Shown: in pieces, positions 52,104-61,200 of the stretch | Layout: each line of letters begins with the position of its first letter | Position numbering within the stretch: position 1 is the stretch's first letter | Source: Oceanobacillus saliphilus | Lineage (GTDB): Bacteria > Bacillota > Bacilli > Bacillales > Amphibacillaceae | Reading direction: 5' to 3' | DNA: 64,000 bases | NCBI RefSeq assembly: GCF_023522835.1 | Contig: NZ_JALCZU010000007.1 | Span: 62,001 to 126,000, forward strand | Program-made: the position numbers and the translations under genes | The notes under the pieces: generated by a model | The model's input: only the letters and a program-made list of their open reading frames with translations | What the model was told of the DNA's origin: nothing | Database searches by the model: none

Positions 52104-52867
52104 GCATTCTAGCCCTTTCCCTTTCACTGATTTTCGTACTTATTCCGATTATTTTATCGAAAACGTTAAACCTGGGTTTGGAAAAAGATACGACGATAGC
52201 AACAGTCCGCTCCATTATCCAATTGCTTGCAGTCGGGTATATTCTTACCTTTGTATTTGAGTCTGGAAATTACCTTTATATAATATTAATGGTCGTACTT
52301 ATGATCGGAGCAGCAACACAAAATGCCAGGAAAAAAGGGGCTTCCATTGAGGGGATTACTTGGAAGCTAGTAGGTACTTTTATCTTTGTGGAGGTGCTGA
52401 CACAAGGTATTTTACTTGGTTTTCACATCACCCCGCCAACCGCCCAGTACATTATTCCGATCAGTGGCATGGTGGTAGGGAATTCAATGGTACTTGCCAT
52501 CCTTTTCCTAAACCGATTTACATCTGAAATTGAAACACGGCAGGATGAAACAGAATTGATTCTGTCTCTCGGAGGAACACCAAAACAAGCCATTCATACA
52601 TCTCTAATCACATCCATAAAAGCGAGTATGATTCCGACAATTGAAAGTCAAAAAACGATTGGCCTTGTTCAGCTACCTGGTATGATGAGCGGACAAATTA
52701 TCGCTGGAGCTGACCCTGTACAGGCCGTACAGTTCCAATTGCTGATTTTGTTCCTACTATTGACAACTGCCGCGGTCACAAGTGTAATGCTCGGTTTTAT
52801 GTCATATCCCACTCTTTTCAATAAGAAAATGCAGCAGTTGAAACGAAGCGAAATTAAAAGTGATTAA
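52100..52867 (+). CDS. fetB: FetB/UPF0014 ABC permease (YjkA-like)
   Basis: 255 residues, about seven hydrophobic segments. Blocks ATVRSIIQLLAVGYIL, MIGAATQNARKKG, IPISGMVVGNSMVLAILFLNR, ETELILSLGGTPKQA and IVQLPGMMSGQI-like LVQLPGMMSGQIIAGADP are typical of UPF0014/FetB. It forms the membrane part of the putative iron exporter with FetA. Confidence 0.9.
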   Translation: MSILALSLSLIFVLIPIILSKTLNLGLEKDTTIATVRSIIQLLAVGYILTFVFESGNYLYIILMVVLMIGAATQNARKKGASIEGITWKLVGTFIFVEVLTQGILLGFHITPPTAQYIIPISGMVVGNSMVLAILFLNRFTSEIETRQDETELILSLGGTPKQAIHTSLITSIKASMIPTIESQKTIGLVQLPGMMSGQIIAGADPVQAVQFQLLILFLLLTTAAVTSVMLGFMSYPTLFNKKMQQLKRSEIKSD

Positions 52868-52921
52868 TTTCAGACAGCCCTTTTTAAAGGAACTAGGACA
52901 TTAGCAGCGCTTTTCCATCAT

Positions 52922-52957
52922 TAATAAGAGCCTGTACTGACAGCAGACTCTTATTAT
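52922..52957 (+). terminator. Terminator of fetAB
   Basis: AATAAGAG...CTCTTATT with inner CTG/CAG pairing, then TATTTCCTTT. Confidence 0.7.
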
Positions 52958-53004
52958 TTCCTTTGTATTTGGCTATTTCCATTTAAATAAGCACATCCTA
53001 AGAG

Positions 53005-53033
53005 TTGACATTATCGATACAACTCTGTATTAT
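53005..53033 (+). promoter_or_regulatory. Sigma-A promoter of the marR gene
   Basis: TTGACA, 17 bases, TATTAT. Confidence 0.75.
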
Positions 53034-53038
53034 TATAC

Positions 53039-53061
53039 TTAATTAAAACTATATTAATTAA
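53039..53061 (+). promoter_or_regulatory. Candidate MarR operator
   Basis: TTAATTAA-N7-TTAATTAA, two palindromic octamers just downstream of the expected start point of the marR transcript. A typical place for autorepression, but AT-rich and thus only suggestive. Confidence 0.45.
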
Positions 53062-53192
53062 AAATAAAATGATTCCTATTAGATAACTTGATTGTCACGA
53101 AGCTTTTCGGTGATAGCCTTAGTTGTACTAATACAGGTAGGTAACTTTATCCTTTGTTTCCTGCCAAAAAAACAAGATTGGAGGAGAACTCA

Positions 53193-53627
53193 ATGAGCGA
53201 AAATTTTTCTTTAAAAGCTTTTGTTGTATTAATGAAAGCCTCAAAGACATTAGAGGAAATTATCAAAAAAGATATCAGCAGCCATGGAATGCGTACTTCT
53301 GATTTTACGATACTCGAAGCATTATATCATAAAGGCAGACAAACCATCCGTCAAATTTCGGAGGCAGTTCTAATCAATACCGGATCCATAACGTATGTGA
53401 TTGATAAATTGGAAAATAAGGGATTGTTGGAACGAAGTGATTGTGCAGAGGATCGACGTGTCGTGTACATTCAGATTACAGATAAAGGGACAAAGCTAAT
53501 GGATGAGATTTTCCCGAAACACCAAAAGGTTATCGAGGATGTTTTTGAAGATGTTTCTAACGAACATAAACAGATACTAATTGACGTATTAAAAAAAGTT
53601 GGCAATAGAGGAGAAAGCATAAAGTAA
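53193..53627 (+). CDS. MarR-family regulator (MhqR-like)
   Basis: 144 residues: FVVLMKASKTLEEIIKKDISSHGMRTSDFTILEALYHKG, then the winged helix IRQISEAVLINTGSITYVIDKLENKGLLERSDCAEDRRVVYIQIT and a C-terminal dimer helix. GGAGGAG precedes the ATG at 53193. The frame upstream is open but unsupported. The next two genes (flavin reductase and esterase) resemble partners seen in the MhqR quinone-response regulon of Bacillus, which suggests a quinone or electrophile sensor. Confidence 0.87.
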   Translation: MSENFSLKAFVVLMKASKTLEEIIKKDISSHGMRTSDFTILEALYHKGRQTIRQISEAVLINTGSITYVIDKLENKGLLERSDCAEDRRVVYIQITDKGTKLMDEIFPKHQKVIEDVFEDVSNEHKQILIDVLKKVGNRGESIK

Positions 53628-53786
53628 ACAAGGCATTTGCGTTGCTGTTATTTAAGTCTAAGCCAGCCACTAGAAAGTAGTCATTCCGCCTATTCCTTTG
53701 GGCGTATACCCTATTTGAACTGCTAGTGTCAGCTAAGTTTCTTATTGCCAACAAAAGAAGTTTAAAAAAATTTGGAGGAGTATTTT

Positions 53787-54395
53787 ATGCTTTCATTAGA
53801 TCCAACGAACAATACGGAACGGGAAAATTATAAGTTATTAATTGGAAGCATCATACCGAGGCCAATAGCCTTTGTCACTAGTCTTACTGAAAATGATACA
53901 GTTAATGCAGCACCATTCAGCTATTTCAATATTGTATCATCCAATCCCCCGATGATTTCTGTCTCGGCCCAGCGAAGAGATGGAAAGCAAAAAGATACTG
54001 CGCGCAATATTCTGGGCAAAAAGGAATTTGTAATACACATTGTTGATGAAAGTAATGTGGTTGAAATCAACAAAACTGCTGCTACCCTATCCCCAAATGA
54101 GAGCGAAATAGCTTTGACCAGCCTAACTCTCATTGACAGTGAACAAGTATCTGTTCCGGGAGTAAAAGAAGCTAAAGTTCGGATGGAATGCACCTTAGAG
54201 CAAGTGATTGAATTGGGGGAAGATGGATCCATTGGTACTGATTTAATTATCGGCAAAATTGTCCGTTTTCACATTGATGAAGAAATCTATCACGATGGAA
54301 AAATTGACCCCATTAAACTGGGTGCCCTTAGCCGACTAGCAGGGACGAATTACGCTAAAATAGGAGATATATTTGCAATGGAGAGACCTAAATAA
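53787..54395 (+). CDS. Flavin reductase-like FMN-binding protein
   Basis: 202 residues with the split-barrel flavin fold: YKLLIGSIIPRPIAFVTS, NAAPFSYFNIVSSNPPMISVS, KDTARNILGKKEFVIHIVDES and GSIGTDLIIGKIVRFHIDE. It belongs to the DIM6/NTAB flavin reductase group. Probably an FMN-dependent reductase. RBS GGAGGAG lies upstream. It forms a set with the following hydrolase (17-base gap). Confidence 0.87.
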   Translation: MLSLDPTNNTERENYKLLIGSIIPRPIAFVTSLTENDTVNAAPFSYFNIVSSNPPMISVSAQRRDGKQKDTARNILGKKEFVIHIVDESNVVEINKTAATLSPNESEIALTSLTLIDSEQVSVPGVKEAKVRMECTLEQVIELGEDGSIGTDLIIGKIVRFHIDEEIYHDGKIDPIKLGALSRLAGTNYAKIGDIFAMERPK

Positions 54396-54412
54396 CGAGA
54401 GGAGAATAAAGC

Positions 54413-55012
54413 ATGAAGCATATTTTTAATAAAGGAACTGACCAATCTAGACCTACATTATTATTGCTGCACGGTACAGGAGGAACAGAACAAGACCTTC
54501 TTCAGCTTGCCGGAATTATTGACAAAGAAGCAAATGTACTAAGTGTCCGCGGAAATGTACTTGAAAATGGAATGCCACGCTTCTTCAAACGATTGGCTGA
54601 AGGAGTCTTTGATGAGGAAGATTTGATTTTCCGTACAAATGAGTTAAATGAATTTCTGGACGTGGCAGCTGCAAAATACGAATTTGATCGCGAAAATATC
54701 ACTGCAGTTGGCTACTCGAATGGAGCCAATATTGCCGCAAGCTTAATGTTCCATTTTAAGGATGCATTACAAGGGGCAATATTGCATCACCCGATGGTAC
54801 CTAGAAGAGGAATCGATTTACCGGATCTTTCAGGTAAAAATGTATTCATTGGAGCAGGTACCAATGATCCAATATGCCCTGCTCATGAATCAGAGGAGCT
54901 CAAAACATTATTGGAAAATGCTGGCGCACAAGTGGAACTTCACTGGGAGAACCATGGTCACCAATTAACAATGGCAGAAGTACAGGCAGCAAGTGCATGG
55001 TATAAAAATTAA
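54413..55012 (+). CDS. Alpha/beta hydrolase, MhqD-like carboxylesterase
   Basis: 199 residues. LLLLHGTGGTEQDLLQLA (oxyanion hole), catalytic Ser in AVGYSNGANIAASL, Asp in GTNDPICPAHESEEL and His in ENHGHQLTMAE. Resembles phospholipase/carboxylesterase MhqD of the Bacillus quinone-stress regulon. Likely acts with the flavin reductase under the adjacent MarR. Confidence 0.88.
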   Translation: MKHIFNKGTDQSRPTLLLLHGTGGTEQDLLQLAGIIDKEANVLSVRGNVLENGMPRFFKRLAEGVFDEEDLIFRTNELNEFLDVAAAKYEFDRENITAVGYSNGANIAASLMFHFKDALQGAILHHPMVPRRGIDLPDLSGKNVFIGAGTNDPICPAHESEELKTLLENAGAQVELHWENHGHQLTMAEVQAASAWYKN

Positions 55013-55014
55013 AT

Positions 55015-55057
55015 AAATCCGATGTGCTACCAGAGATAACTAGCACATCGGATTTTT
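55015..55057. terminator. Bidirectional terminator
   Basis: AAATCCGATGTGCTA / TAGCACATCGGATTT perfect 15-bp stem with an 11-base loop and TT on both sides. Confidence 0.88.
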
Positions 55058-56009
55058 AATTTCGGATAATAACATAGATGAGGTAAACAACATACGCAAA
55101 TGCGAGAATAAGCCCTTCACGCTTTCCAATTCTATAATTCGTTCTGGAAAAAATTAATAAAACAATCGTTAAAATAACCATAATATACAGATCAGTAAAA
55201 ACCTTACCATCAAAGGCAAGCGGTGTGATAACGGAAGAGGTACCTAGAACGAGAAGAATATTAAAGATATTACTTCCAACAATATTTCCAAGCGCAATTT
55301 CACTTTGTTTTTTCAATGCTGCAGAAATGGAAGTGACAAGCTCAGGAAGTGAGGTACCTATTGCTACAATGGTCAGACCTACCATTGTTTCACTCATACC
55401 AAACGTATACGCTATTTCTGTTGCATTGGAAACCACCAGATCTCCACCGACAATAATCGCAGCAAGCCCTAATAGCGATATAAAAATATTTCTGCCCCAT
55501 GTAATTCCTTCTGGCAGTGGCTCTTCCTTTGAAGCCTTCCTATCCTTTAAAGCAATCTCAAAAATATAGATCATAAAGATAGTAAAGAATAAAAGTAAAA
55601 TCAACCCATCACCACGGGTAAGCAGGTTATTTCTCTCCCCTTGAAGAAAAGCATCACTCATTAATATGAGTAAAGCAGCGGTGGATAATAATGTAAAAGG
55701 TATTTCTTTCTTAACCGTTTCATTCTGTACAGCGAGCGGATATAAAAATGCAGCCAAACCAACTACAAGGGTAATATTAAAAATATTACTCCCGACCACA
55801 TTACCGAGAGCCACATCTGCACTTCCCTCCAGTGCAGCAATAATACTGACTGTTATCTCAGGAGAGCTTGTACCAAAAGCGACAATCGTAAGGCCGATAA
55901 GAATTGGCGAAATTCTGAGTAATTTTGCTATATTGGAGGATCCATCAACAAACCAATCTGCCCCTTTTATCAATAGCACAAAGCCTATAATCAATAATAT
56001 GTATACCAT
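55056..56009 (-). CDS. Calcium/sodium antiporter, YrbG type
   Basis: 317 residues, ten hydrophobic segments in two inverted halves. Each half carries an alpha repeat: IGLTIVAFGTSSPEITVSIIAALEG... ALGNVVGSNIFNI and VGLTIVAIGTSLPELVTSISAAL... ALGNIVGSNIFNI. This is the CaCA family pattern. The start at the ATG 56009 follows AAGGAAGG. A TTG six codons upstream overlaps that site. Confidence 0.93.
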   Translation of the reverse strand: MVYILLIIGFVLLIKGADWFVDGSSNIAKLLRISPILIGLTIVAFGTSSPEITVSIIAALEGSADVALGNVVGSNIFNITLVVGLAAFLYPLAVQNETVKKEIPFTLLSTAALLILMSDAFLQGERNNLLTRGDGLILLLFFTIFMIYIFEIALKDRKASKEEPLPEGITWGRNIFISLLGLAAIIVGGDLVVSNATEIAYTFGMSETMVGLTIVAIGTSLPELVTSISAALKKQSEIALGNIVGSNIFNILLVLGTSSVITPLAFDGKVFTDLYIMVILTIVLLIFSRTNYRIGKREGLILAFAYVVYLIYVIIRN

Positions 56010-56118
56010 GTTGTTTCCTTCCTTCAAAAAAAATTTTACATAGTATAACTTTACCCTTTATGAAGAAAATAATCTCCTCCAAAGTAAAATAGTTATAAAA
56101 TGACAATAGAATAAAGAT

Positions 56119-56149
56119 GAAGCTGCAGAAATTAAACTTCTGCAGCTTC
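56119..56149 (-). terminator. Terminator of the catE-LLM operon
   Basis: GAAGCTGCAGAA / TTCTGCAGCTTC perfect stem overlapping the last codons of the oxidoreductase gene. The minus-strand tail is only partly T-rich. Confidence 0.7.
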
Positions 56150-57223
56150 CTTTATTTCATCCATTTTTTCTATTTCCCGACGTAATACCGGTGCAACCTC
56201 TGTTGCTAATAATTCAATTGTCTTGGCCACTTTTTCGAATGGCAATGCCCCAATGTCCGTTTGGAGCATGAAGCGCGTGTGGCCATACAATTCATGCTGA
56301 TAAAGTACTTTTTCAATAATTTCCTGAGGACTTCCAATGAACATGACATTTTCTTTCCCTGTTATGCGTTCAAAATCTGAACGCTTTAGTTGCCCATTCA
56401 TCCCTCTCTGCTTGCTAATGTTCTGCATATAGTTGGCATAATACGGATAAAATTCATCCTTTGCATTTTCCATTGTCTCTGCAATGTAGCCATGTCCGGT
56501 TATCCCAATTTCAAGCTGGTTATCAAAGCCAGCCTGTTGTCCAGCAGTACGGTAGGCATCAATTAAGGGCATAAATCCGGAATGTGTTCCACCGATCATT
56601 GCAATTGTCATACCGAGTCCGTACCTCCCAGCCCTAGCTGCACTGGAAGGAGTTCCTCCAACTCCCACCCAAACAGGGATTTTTTCTTGAAATGGTCGTG
56701 GTGCTATTTCAGCGTCCTGAAGTGGTGTTCGGAATTTCCCGTTCCATGTAACCCGTTCACTTTCATTCAACTTCATTAAAAGTTCAAGGTTTTCTTCAAA
56801 CAGTGAATCGTAATCGTTAAAATCGTATCCGAATAGCGGGAATGATTCCACAAATGCCCCCCGGCCGGCGATTATTTCAGCGCGCCCATTTGAAATCAAA
56901 TCGAGGGTAGCAAAATCTTCAAATAACCTTACCGGATCAACTGTATTTAAAACGGTTGTCGTCGTTGTAAGCTTTATATTCTTCGTTGCCTGCGCAATAG
57001 CAGATAGCACCATCTGAGGCGACGAAACGGCATAATCCAGACGATGATGCTCCCCGACACCAAAAATGTCCAGTCCGGCTTCATCTGCAAGTTTTGCGGC
57101 CTCAATTATTTCCAACGTCCGTTTCCTTGCTGAAATCGTTTCTCCATTCATCGGATTTGTCTGGATATCTCCCAATGTATATAGGCCAACTTCAAATGAT
57201 CTACTCTTTTGTTGTTTAGTCAT
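56132..57223 (-). CDS. LLM-class flavin-dependent oxidoreductase
   Basis: 363-residue luciferase-like monooxygenase. [77 protein letters not shown]-like blocks, and [22 protein letters not shown] in the phosphate-binding region. Cofactor FMN or F420-like flavin. The substrate is unknown. It follows the ring-cleaving dioxygenase gene by 15 bases, so the two probably act on the same aromatic or quinone compound. Confidence 0.88.
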   Translation of the reverse strand: [363 protein letters not shown]

Positions 57224-57238
57224 GAATGGTTCCCCCGC

Positions 57239-58099
57239 TTAATTTAGTTTCAGAAGAATGGTGTTCCCTGATGGATCTTCAGTAGCATAGTGATCTTTCT
57301 CAGCTTTAACTGAAGCTCCTGCTGCGTTCAGTTTTTCAATTGTACTTTTACGTGTTTCTTCATCTGGAAAATTCAACGTAAACCAGTTTAATCCAACACT
57401 ATTTTGAGCTGGTTTTGGCGCACCTGTCCCGTTCCAGACATTCAATCCAATATGATGGTGATACCCATTATGGGAAGTGAAAAGTGCTCCGGGATATTCT
57501 GTGACCACATCAAACCCAAGACCATCTACGTAGAATTTCCTTGTTGATTCCAGATTGGCAACATGCAGATGAATATGCCCCATTACTGTATCCTCAGGCA
57601 TTCCCTTCCAATTATCTTCTGCTTCAGCAAGTAATCCATCCCCATCAAGCGCCTCCGTTGCCATGGAAACTTGATTATCAGACCAATTCCATTCGGATGA
57701 ATCCCTATCATGAGCAACTTCTATTCCATTCCCATCAGGATCATCAAAATAGAGTGCCTCACTGACATAATGATCAGATGCTCCCAAACGCATTTGTCCA
57801 TTTGTAGCTTGGATGATATGTTTCAAAAAGGTGGCCAAATCCTTACGGGAAGGTAAAAGGATAGCAAAGTGATATAATCCGGTCGTTCTTTCAGCCTTTG
57901 GTAATACATTTTCAGGCTGTTTCAATGTTAATATAGGGGTTTTCCCATCTGCTGTCATTACTGCTTTACTTTCCTCTTGGCTCAACACCTTAAATCCCAT
58001 GAAATCTTTATAGAAAGTAACGGATCTCTCCAAGTTTGTTACATTAATGTTAACTTCACCAACATAGATTGTCGGTTTCTCAAAAAATTTCTTTTCCAT
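57239..58099 (-). CDS. Catechol-2,3-dioxygenase-like VOC protein (CatE type)
   Basis: 286 residues, two vicinal-oxygen-chelate modules. Module 1: VGEVNINVTNLERSVTFYKDFMGF and GLYHFAILLPSRKDLATFLKH. Module 2: MGHIHLHVANLESTRKFYVDGLGFDVV, FTSHNGYHHHIGLNVW and a late Glu in HYATEDPSGN. Metal ligands (His of GHIHLH, His of HHHIGLN, Glu) fit an Fe-dependent ring-cleaving dioxygenase like Bacillus CatE. RBS AAGGAAG lies upstream. Confidence 0.87.
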   Translation of the reverse strand: MEKKFFEKPTIYVGEVNINVTNLERSVTFYKDFMGFKVLSQEESKAVMTADGKTPILTLKQPENVLPKAERTTGLYHFAILLPSRKDLATFLKHIIQATNGQMRLGASDHYVSEALYFDDPDGNGIEVAHDRDSSEWNWSDNQVSMATEALDGDGLLAEAEDNWKGMPEDTVMGHIHLHVANLESTRKFYVDGLGFDVVTEYPGALFTSHNGYHHHIGLNVWNGTGAPKPAQNSVGLNWFTLNFPDEETRKSTIEKLNAAGASVKAEKDHYATEDPSGNTILLKLN

Positions 58100-58168
58100 A
58101 TAAATCTTCCTTTACTTTTTATTTTTATTTTAAATTAATCAAATCGTATCCAATAATAATTACAAGTC

Positions 58169-58195
58169 TATACTTAGTTACTTTATGTAAGTATA
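58169..58195 (-). promoter_or_regulatory. Inverted repeat upstream of the catE-like gene
   Basis: TATACTTA-N11-TAAGTATA with a nested TTAC-N5-GTAA, 70-96 bases upstream of the start. The AAGTATA half-site also occurs in the HxlR gene promoter (39608-39624). A candidate redox-regulator operator. Confidence 0.55.
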
Positions 58196-58286
58196 ATTAT
58201 TTTCGTTGAAAAAGTCAACAGACTGATACCATAGAAAAAAACCTTTTCTTTTCCCAGCTTTTGTATTATACTAATTTGCATTGCTT

Positions 58287-58326
58287 TACGTGGTTCGTAA
58301 CCATCCCACGATAAAAAACTAAGGAG
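58287..58326 (+). promoter_or_regulatory. PreQ1-I riboswitch of queT
   Basis: ACGTGGTTCG, a short loop, CCATCCCACG, then ATAAAAAACTAAGGAG: the class I preQ1 aptamer with its A-rich tail running into the ribosome binding site. This indicates control of translation initiation. Confidence 0.93.
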
Positions 58327-58335
58327 AGATTTATC

Positions 58336-58821
58336 ATGAAAGTTAGAACACTTGTTATAAATGGGCTATTGGCAGCATTGTACATTGCCGTATCCGCACT
58401 TATTGTACCCTTTGGTTTTACGAATATCCAATTCCGGATTTCTGAGATATTCAACCACCTCATCGTATTTGACCGACGCTATTTTTTTGGAATTGTATTA
58501 GGTGTATTCTTATATAACTTATTATTCTCGCCGTTAGGATGGTACGATTTAGTGTTTGGGGTAGCACATTCAGCCATCTCATTGGCAGTTATCATCTTGC
58601 TCGCAAGATATATTAAAAACATCTGGGTATTGCTTGTTGCTAACACCCTTGTTTTCACATTTAACATGTTTATCATCGCCTTTGAATTAACACTGGCATT
58701 GGAGCTTCCATTCCTGTTCACATGGTTCACGACAGCGGTTGGTGAATTTGCTGTACTGGCAATCGGCATCCCGATCATATATGCCTTGAATAAAAGGTTG
58801 CAGTTTAATAAACTGATTTAG
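58336..58821 (+). CDS. queT: QueT-family queuosine precursor transporter
   Basis: 161 residues, five to six hydrophobic segments, starting MKVRTLVINGLLAALYIAVS with NIQFRISEIFNHLIVFDRRYFFGIVLGVFLYNLL, the S-component pattern of QueT. It imports a queuosine precursor via the ECF system. The preQ1 riboswitch directly upstream supports this. Confidence 0.95.
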   Translation: MKVRTLVINGLLAALYIAVSALIVPFGFTNIQFRISEIFNHLIVFDRRYFFGIVLGVFLYNLLFSPLGWYDLVFGVAHSAISLAVIILLARYIKNIWVLLVANTLVFTFNMFIIAFELTLALELPFLFTWFTTAVGEFAVLAIGIPIIYALNKRLQFNKLI

Positions 58822-58825
58822 ATTA

Positions 58826-58870
58826 CTTCATCACCCGTTTTCGTTTTAATAAACGGGTGATGAAGTTTTT
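58826..58870 (+). terminator. Terminator of queT
   Basis: CTTCATCACCCGTTT / AAACGGGTGATGAAG perfect 15-bp stem, 10-base loop, TTTTT tail. Confidence 0.9.
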
Positions 58871-58937
58871 ATTTTGCCCTTTTATCAAATTTGCTTATAC
58901 TTAGATTACATTCTAACGATAGGAAGGATGACTTTGG

Positions 58938-59726
58938 ATGATTGTCAGAGAACGTGAACATGATTATGTATTGATTCAACAGGATCACCATGCACAGATT
59001 TCCGGAGATATTCTCAAACAGTGGAAAGCAGATTATTTCTATGGCCAAGAGCTCCGCGAATCGGTCGAATATGCGGCATATCAGCATGATCACGGATGGA
59101 AAGAATTTGATAAACAACCTTTCCTGAACGACAAAGAAAAGACACCATATTCCTTTTTTGACTTTCCAAATCTGCCTAAAATCATACTGTATAAGCATGG
59201 AATTGATGAAGTGGAAAAGGTTGATCCTTATGCAGCGATGCTTTGCAGTGAACACTATAAGCGATTTTTAGTGAACAATACTTCACTTGAAGCGCAGGCA
59301 TTTGTAACCTATGAGGAATTGAGGCAACAAACAATTGTTGACACACTGGATAATTTCAACAAACGTTTGTTTGAATTTCATTATGGACTTATTCAGCTTG
59401 CAGATAACCTCTCCCTATATGTTTGCATGAATGAACCCGGAGTAGAAAAACAAGATGAACATTCTTTTTTCAAAAACGGAATTCCAACCAATGAAGACAT
59501 TCATGAATTTTGTAAACCGAAATTACATCTCAAGTGGCAAGATGCCAATACAGTCGTGTTGGATGACTTTCCATTCAATGGGCCAATCAACGTAAATCTG
59601 AAACAAAAGGTCATTCAAAAGAAAGCAATATGTACAAAAGGTTTAATTGACAGTTATGAAGAAGCACCTTTTGAAGAGCACCCAATAACATATACTGCCA
59701 ATAGCAAACAACCCCTCTTTTCATAG
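58938..59726 (+). CDS. DUF3891-family protein
   Basis: 262 residues. IVREREHDYVLIQQDHHAQISGDIL at the start, EYAAYQHDHGWKEFD near 50 and MLCSEHYKRFLVNN near 105 supply conserved His/Asp residues that look like an HD-like metal site. Function unknown. RBS AGGAAGG is present. Single gene. Confidence 0.8.
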   Translation: MIVREREHDYVLIQQDHHAQISGDILKQWKADYFYGQELRESVEYAAYQHDHGWKEFDKQPFLNDKEKTPYSFFDFPNLPKIILYKHGIDEVEKVDPYAAMLCSEHYKRFLVNNTSLEAQAFVTYEELRQQTIVDTLDNFNKRLFEFHYGLIQLADNLSLYVCMNEPGVEKQDEHSFFKNGIPTNEDIHEFCKPKLHLKWQDANTVVLDDFPFNGPINVNLKQKVIQKKAICTKGLIDSYEEAPFEEHPITYTANSKQPLFS

Positions 59727-59818
59727 GGTTCGTTGTTTTCTCGCAGTTGAAATAAAATGCAACGTAACTGTAGCTTTTTTCTCAAAAATCTGCTTTTCCC
59801 GTCGTCCGAGATCGCTGC

Positions 59819-59914
59819 GGGCAGTCGCTTTCCGCGGGCACGGCCTCAGCCCCGAAGAGAAAACCACTCTTCGGGGCTGAGGACACGTGCTGTTCCCGCA
59901 GGAGTCGACTGCCC
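59819..59914. repeat. GC-rich long hairpin element (second repeat type)
   Basis: GGGCAGTCG (59819-59827) pairs with CGACTGCCC (59906-59914). The core CCTCAGCCCCGAAGAG (59844-59859) pairs perfectly with its complement (59867-59882) around a 7-base loop. CGCTTTCCGCGGGCACG and CCCGCAGGAG mark the arms. Only one copy is in this window, next to repeat copy C, and its GC content is far above the surroundings. Confidence 0.8.
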
Positions 59915-59995
59915 TCCGCTCACCCGGACTGTTGAAGCTGTATAATTCTATTTTAATTATAGCAAGAGCAGTAATGGGCAGAAATTTTCTAACCA

Positions 59996-60139
59996 GCTCT
60001 GGGAAAATACACGGAGACTTCTGCGGGAAAAGAGGCATCGGTGAGACACTGAAATGCGTGATTCTTGAAGGGGCTCACCAGCCGCCCGCGATCCTGAGAG
60101 TGTATTTCCCAGAGCGGTCGCCGAAGCTACTTATCCCGC
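59996..60139 (-). repeat. Palindromic dispersed repeat, copy C
   Basis: Ends GCTCTGGGAAAATACAC (59996-60012) and GTGTATTTCCCAGAGC (60100-60115), then a 24-base flank ending GCCGAAGCTACTTATCCCGC that matches copy A. The middle differs from A and B (no GCGCTAAAGCGC core). Confidence 0.85.
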
Positions 60140-60231
60140 AGTCAGTCTACAGATTTCGCAACAAAACAGCACTTCTTTCTAGTGGGACAAGTAATAAACA
60201 GAGGTCCAAGTTTGCAGCAAACAGCCTAAAC

Positions 60232-60275
60232 AAAAAAGCTGAAGCTACGGTTTACGCGTAAGCTCAGCTTTTTTT
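60232..60275 (-). terminator. Terminator of metA (bidirectional in sequence)
   Basis: AAAAAAGCTGA...TCAGCTTTTTTT hairpin with inner GCt/aGC pairing, between the repeats and the metA stop. Confidence 0.78.
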
Positions 60276-60291
60276 CTGTAGTGAAGTGAAG

Positions 60292-61200
60292 TCAATCCCA
60301 TTCGTATGGAGTTGCCTGGTATACATAGTAATTCAGCCAATTGGAAAACATGAGACTGCAATGACTCTTCCATCTGTACAATGGAGCTTTTTCCGGATCA
60401 TTATCAGGGAAGTAGTTTTCAGGCAACTTTGTATCGATTCCCCGTTTACGGTCACGGTGATATTCTTCTGCCAATGTGGTTGCACTATATTCCAAATGAC
60501 CTGTTGCAAAAATGTTTTTCCCGTCTTTGGATGAAGCAAGAAATACTCCTGCCTGATCCGAACGAGCCAATACTTGAAGTTCGGGATGGTTCATTAATTT
60601 CTCGTATTCGATATCTGTATACCGTGAATGTGGAGCAGGGAAATGATCATCAAATCCACGAACAAGGTTTTCGTTTGGCAATAATACTTCATGTTCATAA
60701 ACACCGAAACACTTCTCTGGCAACCTATATTTGCCAATGCCGTAATGGTGATATAATGCAGCCTGTGCTCCCCAGCAAATGTGCAACGTTGACGTCACAT
60801 TTTCTTTCGACCAATCCATTATGTCCTTCAATTCATCCCAATAATCCACTTCTTCGAACGAGAGTAGTTCTACAGGAGAACCTGTAATAATCATACCATC
60901 AAATCTTTTTTTGTTTACTTCGGAAAATGGTTTGTAAAAAGTGTCCAGGTGATACTTACTTGTATTTTTAGATTCATGTGTTGTGAGTCGTAGGAATGAT
61001 ATATTTACCTGTATGGGTGTATTTCCCAAAAAACGTAGCAGCTGGGCTTCTGTTTTTATTTTTTCAGGCATTAAATTTAAGATTACTATATTTAGAGGTC
61101 GAATATCCTGGGTTGTTGCGCGTTCTTCTTCCATTACAAAAATATTTTCCCGTTCCAGAACTTCTTTTGCAGGCAGTTTAGCTGGTATTCTTATAGGCAT
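60292..61200 (-). CDS. metA: Homoserine O-acyltransferase MetA
   Basis: 302 residues. Activates homoserine for methionine synthesis. In Bacillus the acyl donor is usually acetyl-CoA. Blocks: [63 protein letters not shown], catalytic Cys in [16 protein letters not shown], His/Glu in [20 protein letters not shown]. The ATG at 61200 gives the standard start and length. An earlier in-frame start adds 10 residues. Feeds from homoserine made by hom at 35.1 kb. Confidence 0.95.
   Translation of the reverse strand: MPIRIPAKLPAKEVLERENIFVMEEERATTQDIRPLNIVILNLMPEKIKTEAQLLRFLGNTPIQVNISFLRLTTHESKNTSKYHLDTFYKPFSEVNKKRFDGMIITGSPVELLSFEEVDYWDELKDIMDWSKENVTSTLHICWGAQAALYHHYGIGKYRLPEKCFGVYEHEVLLPNENLVRGFDDHFPAPHSRYTDIEYEKLMNHPELQVLARSDQAGVFLASSKDGKNIFATGHLEYSATTLAEEYHRDRKRGIDTKLPENYFPDNDPEKAPLYRWKSHCSLMFSNWLNYYVYQATPYEWD

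Noticed and set aside
59721-60261. ORFs of 62-124 codons on both strands across the repeat region after the DUF3891 gene.
   Set aside because: They are created by the GC-rich palindromic repeats, lack binding sites, and are not protein-like.
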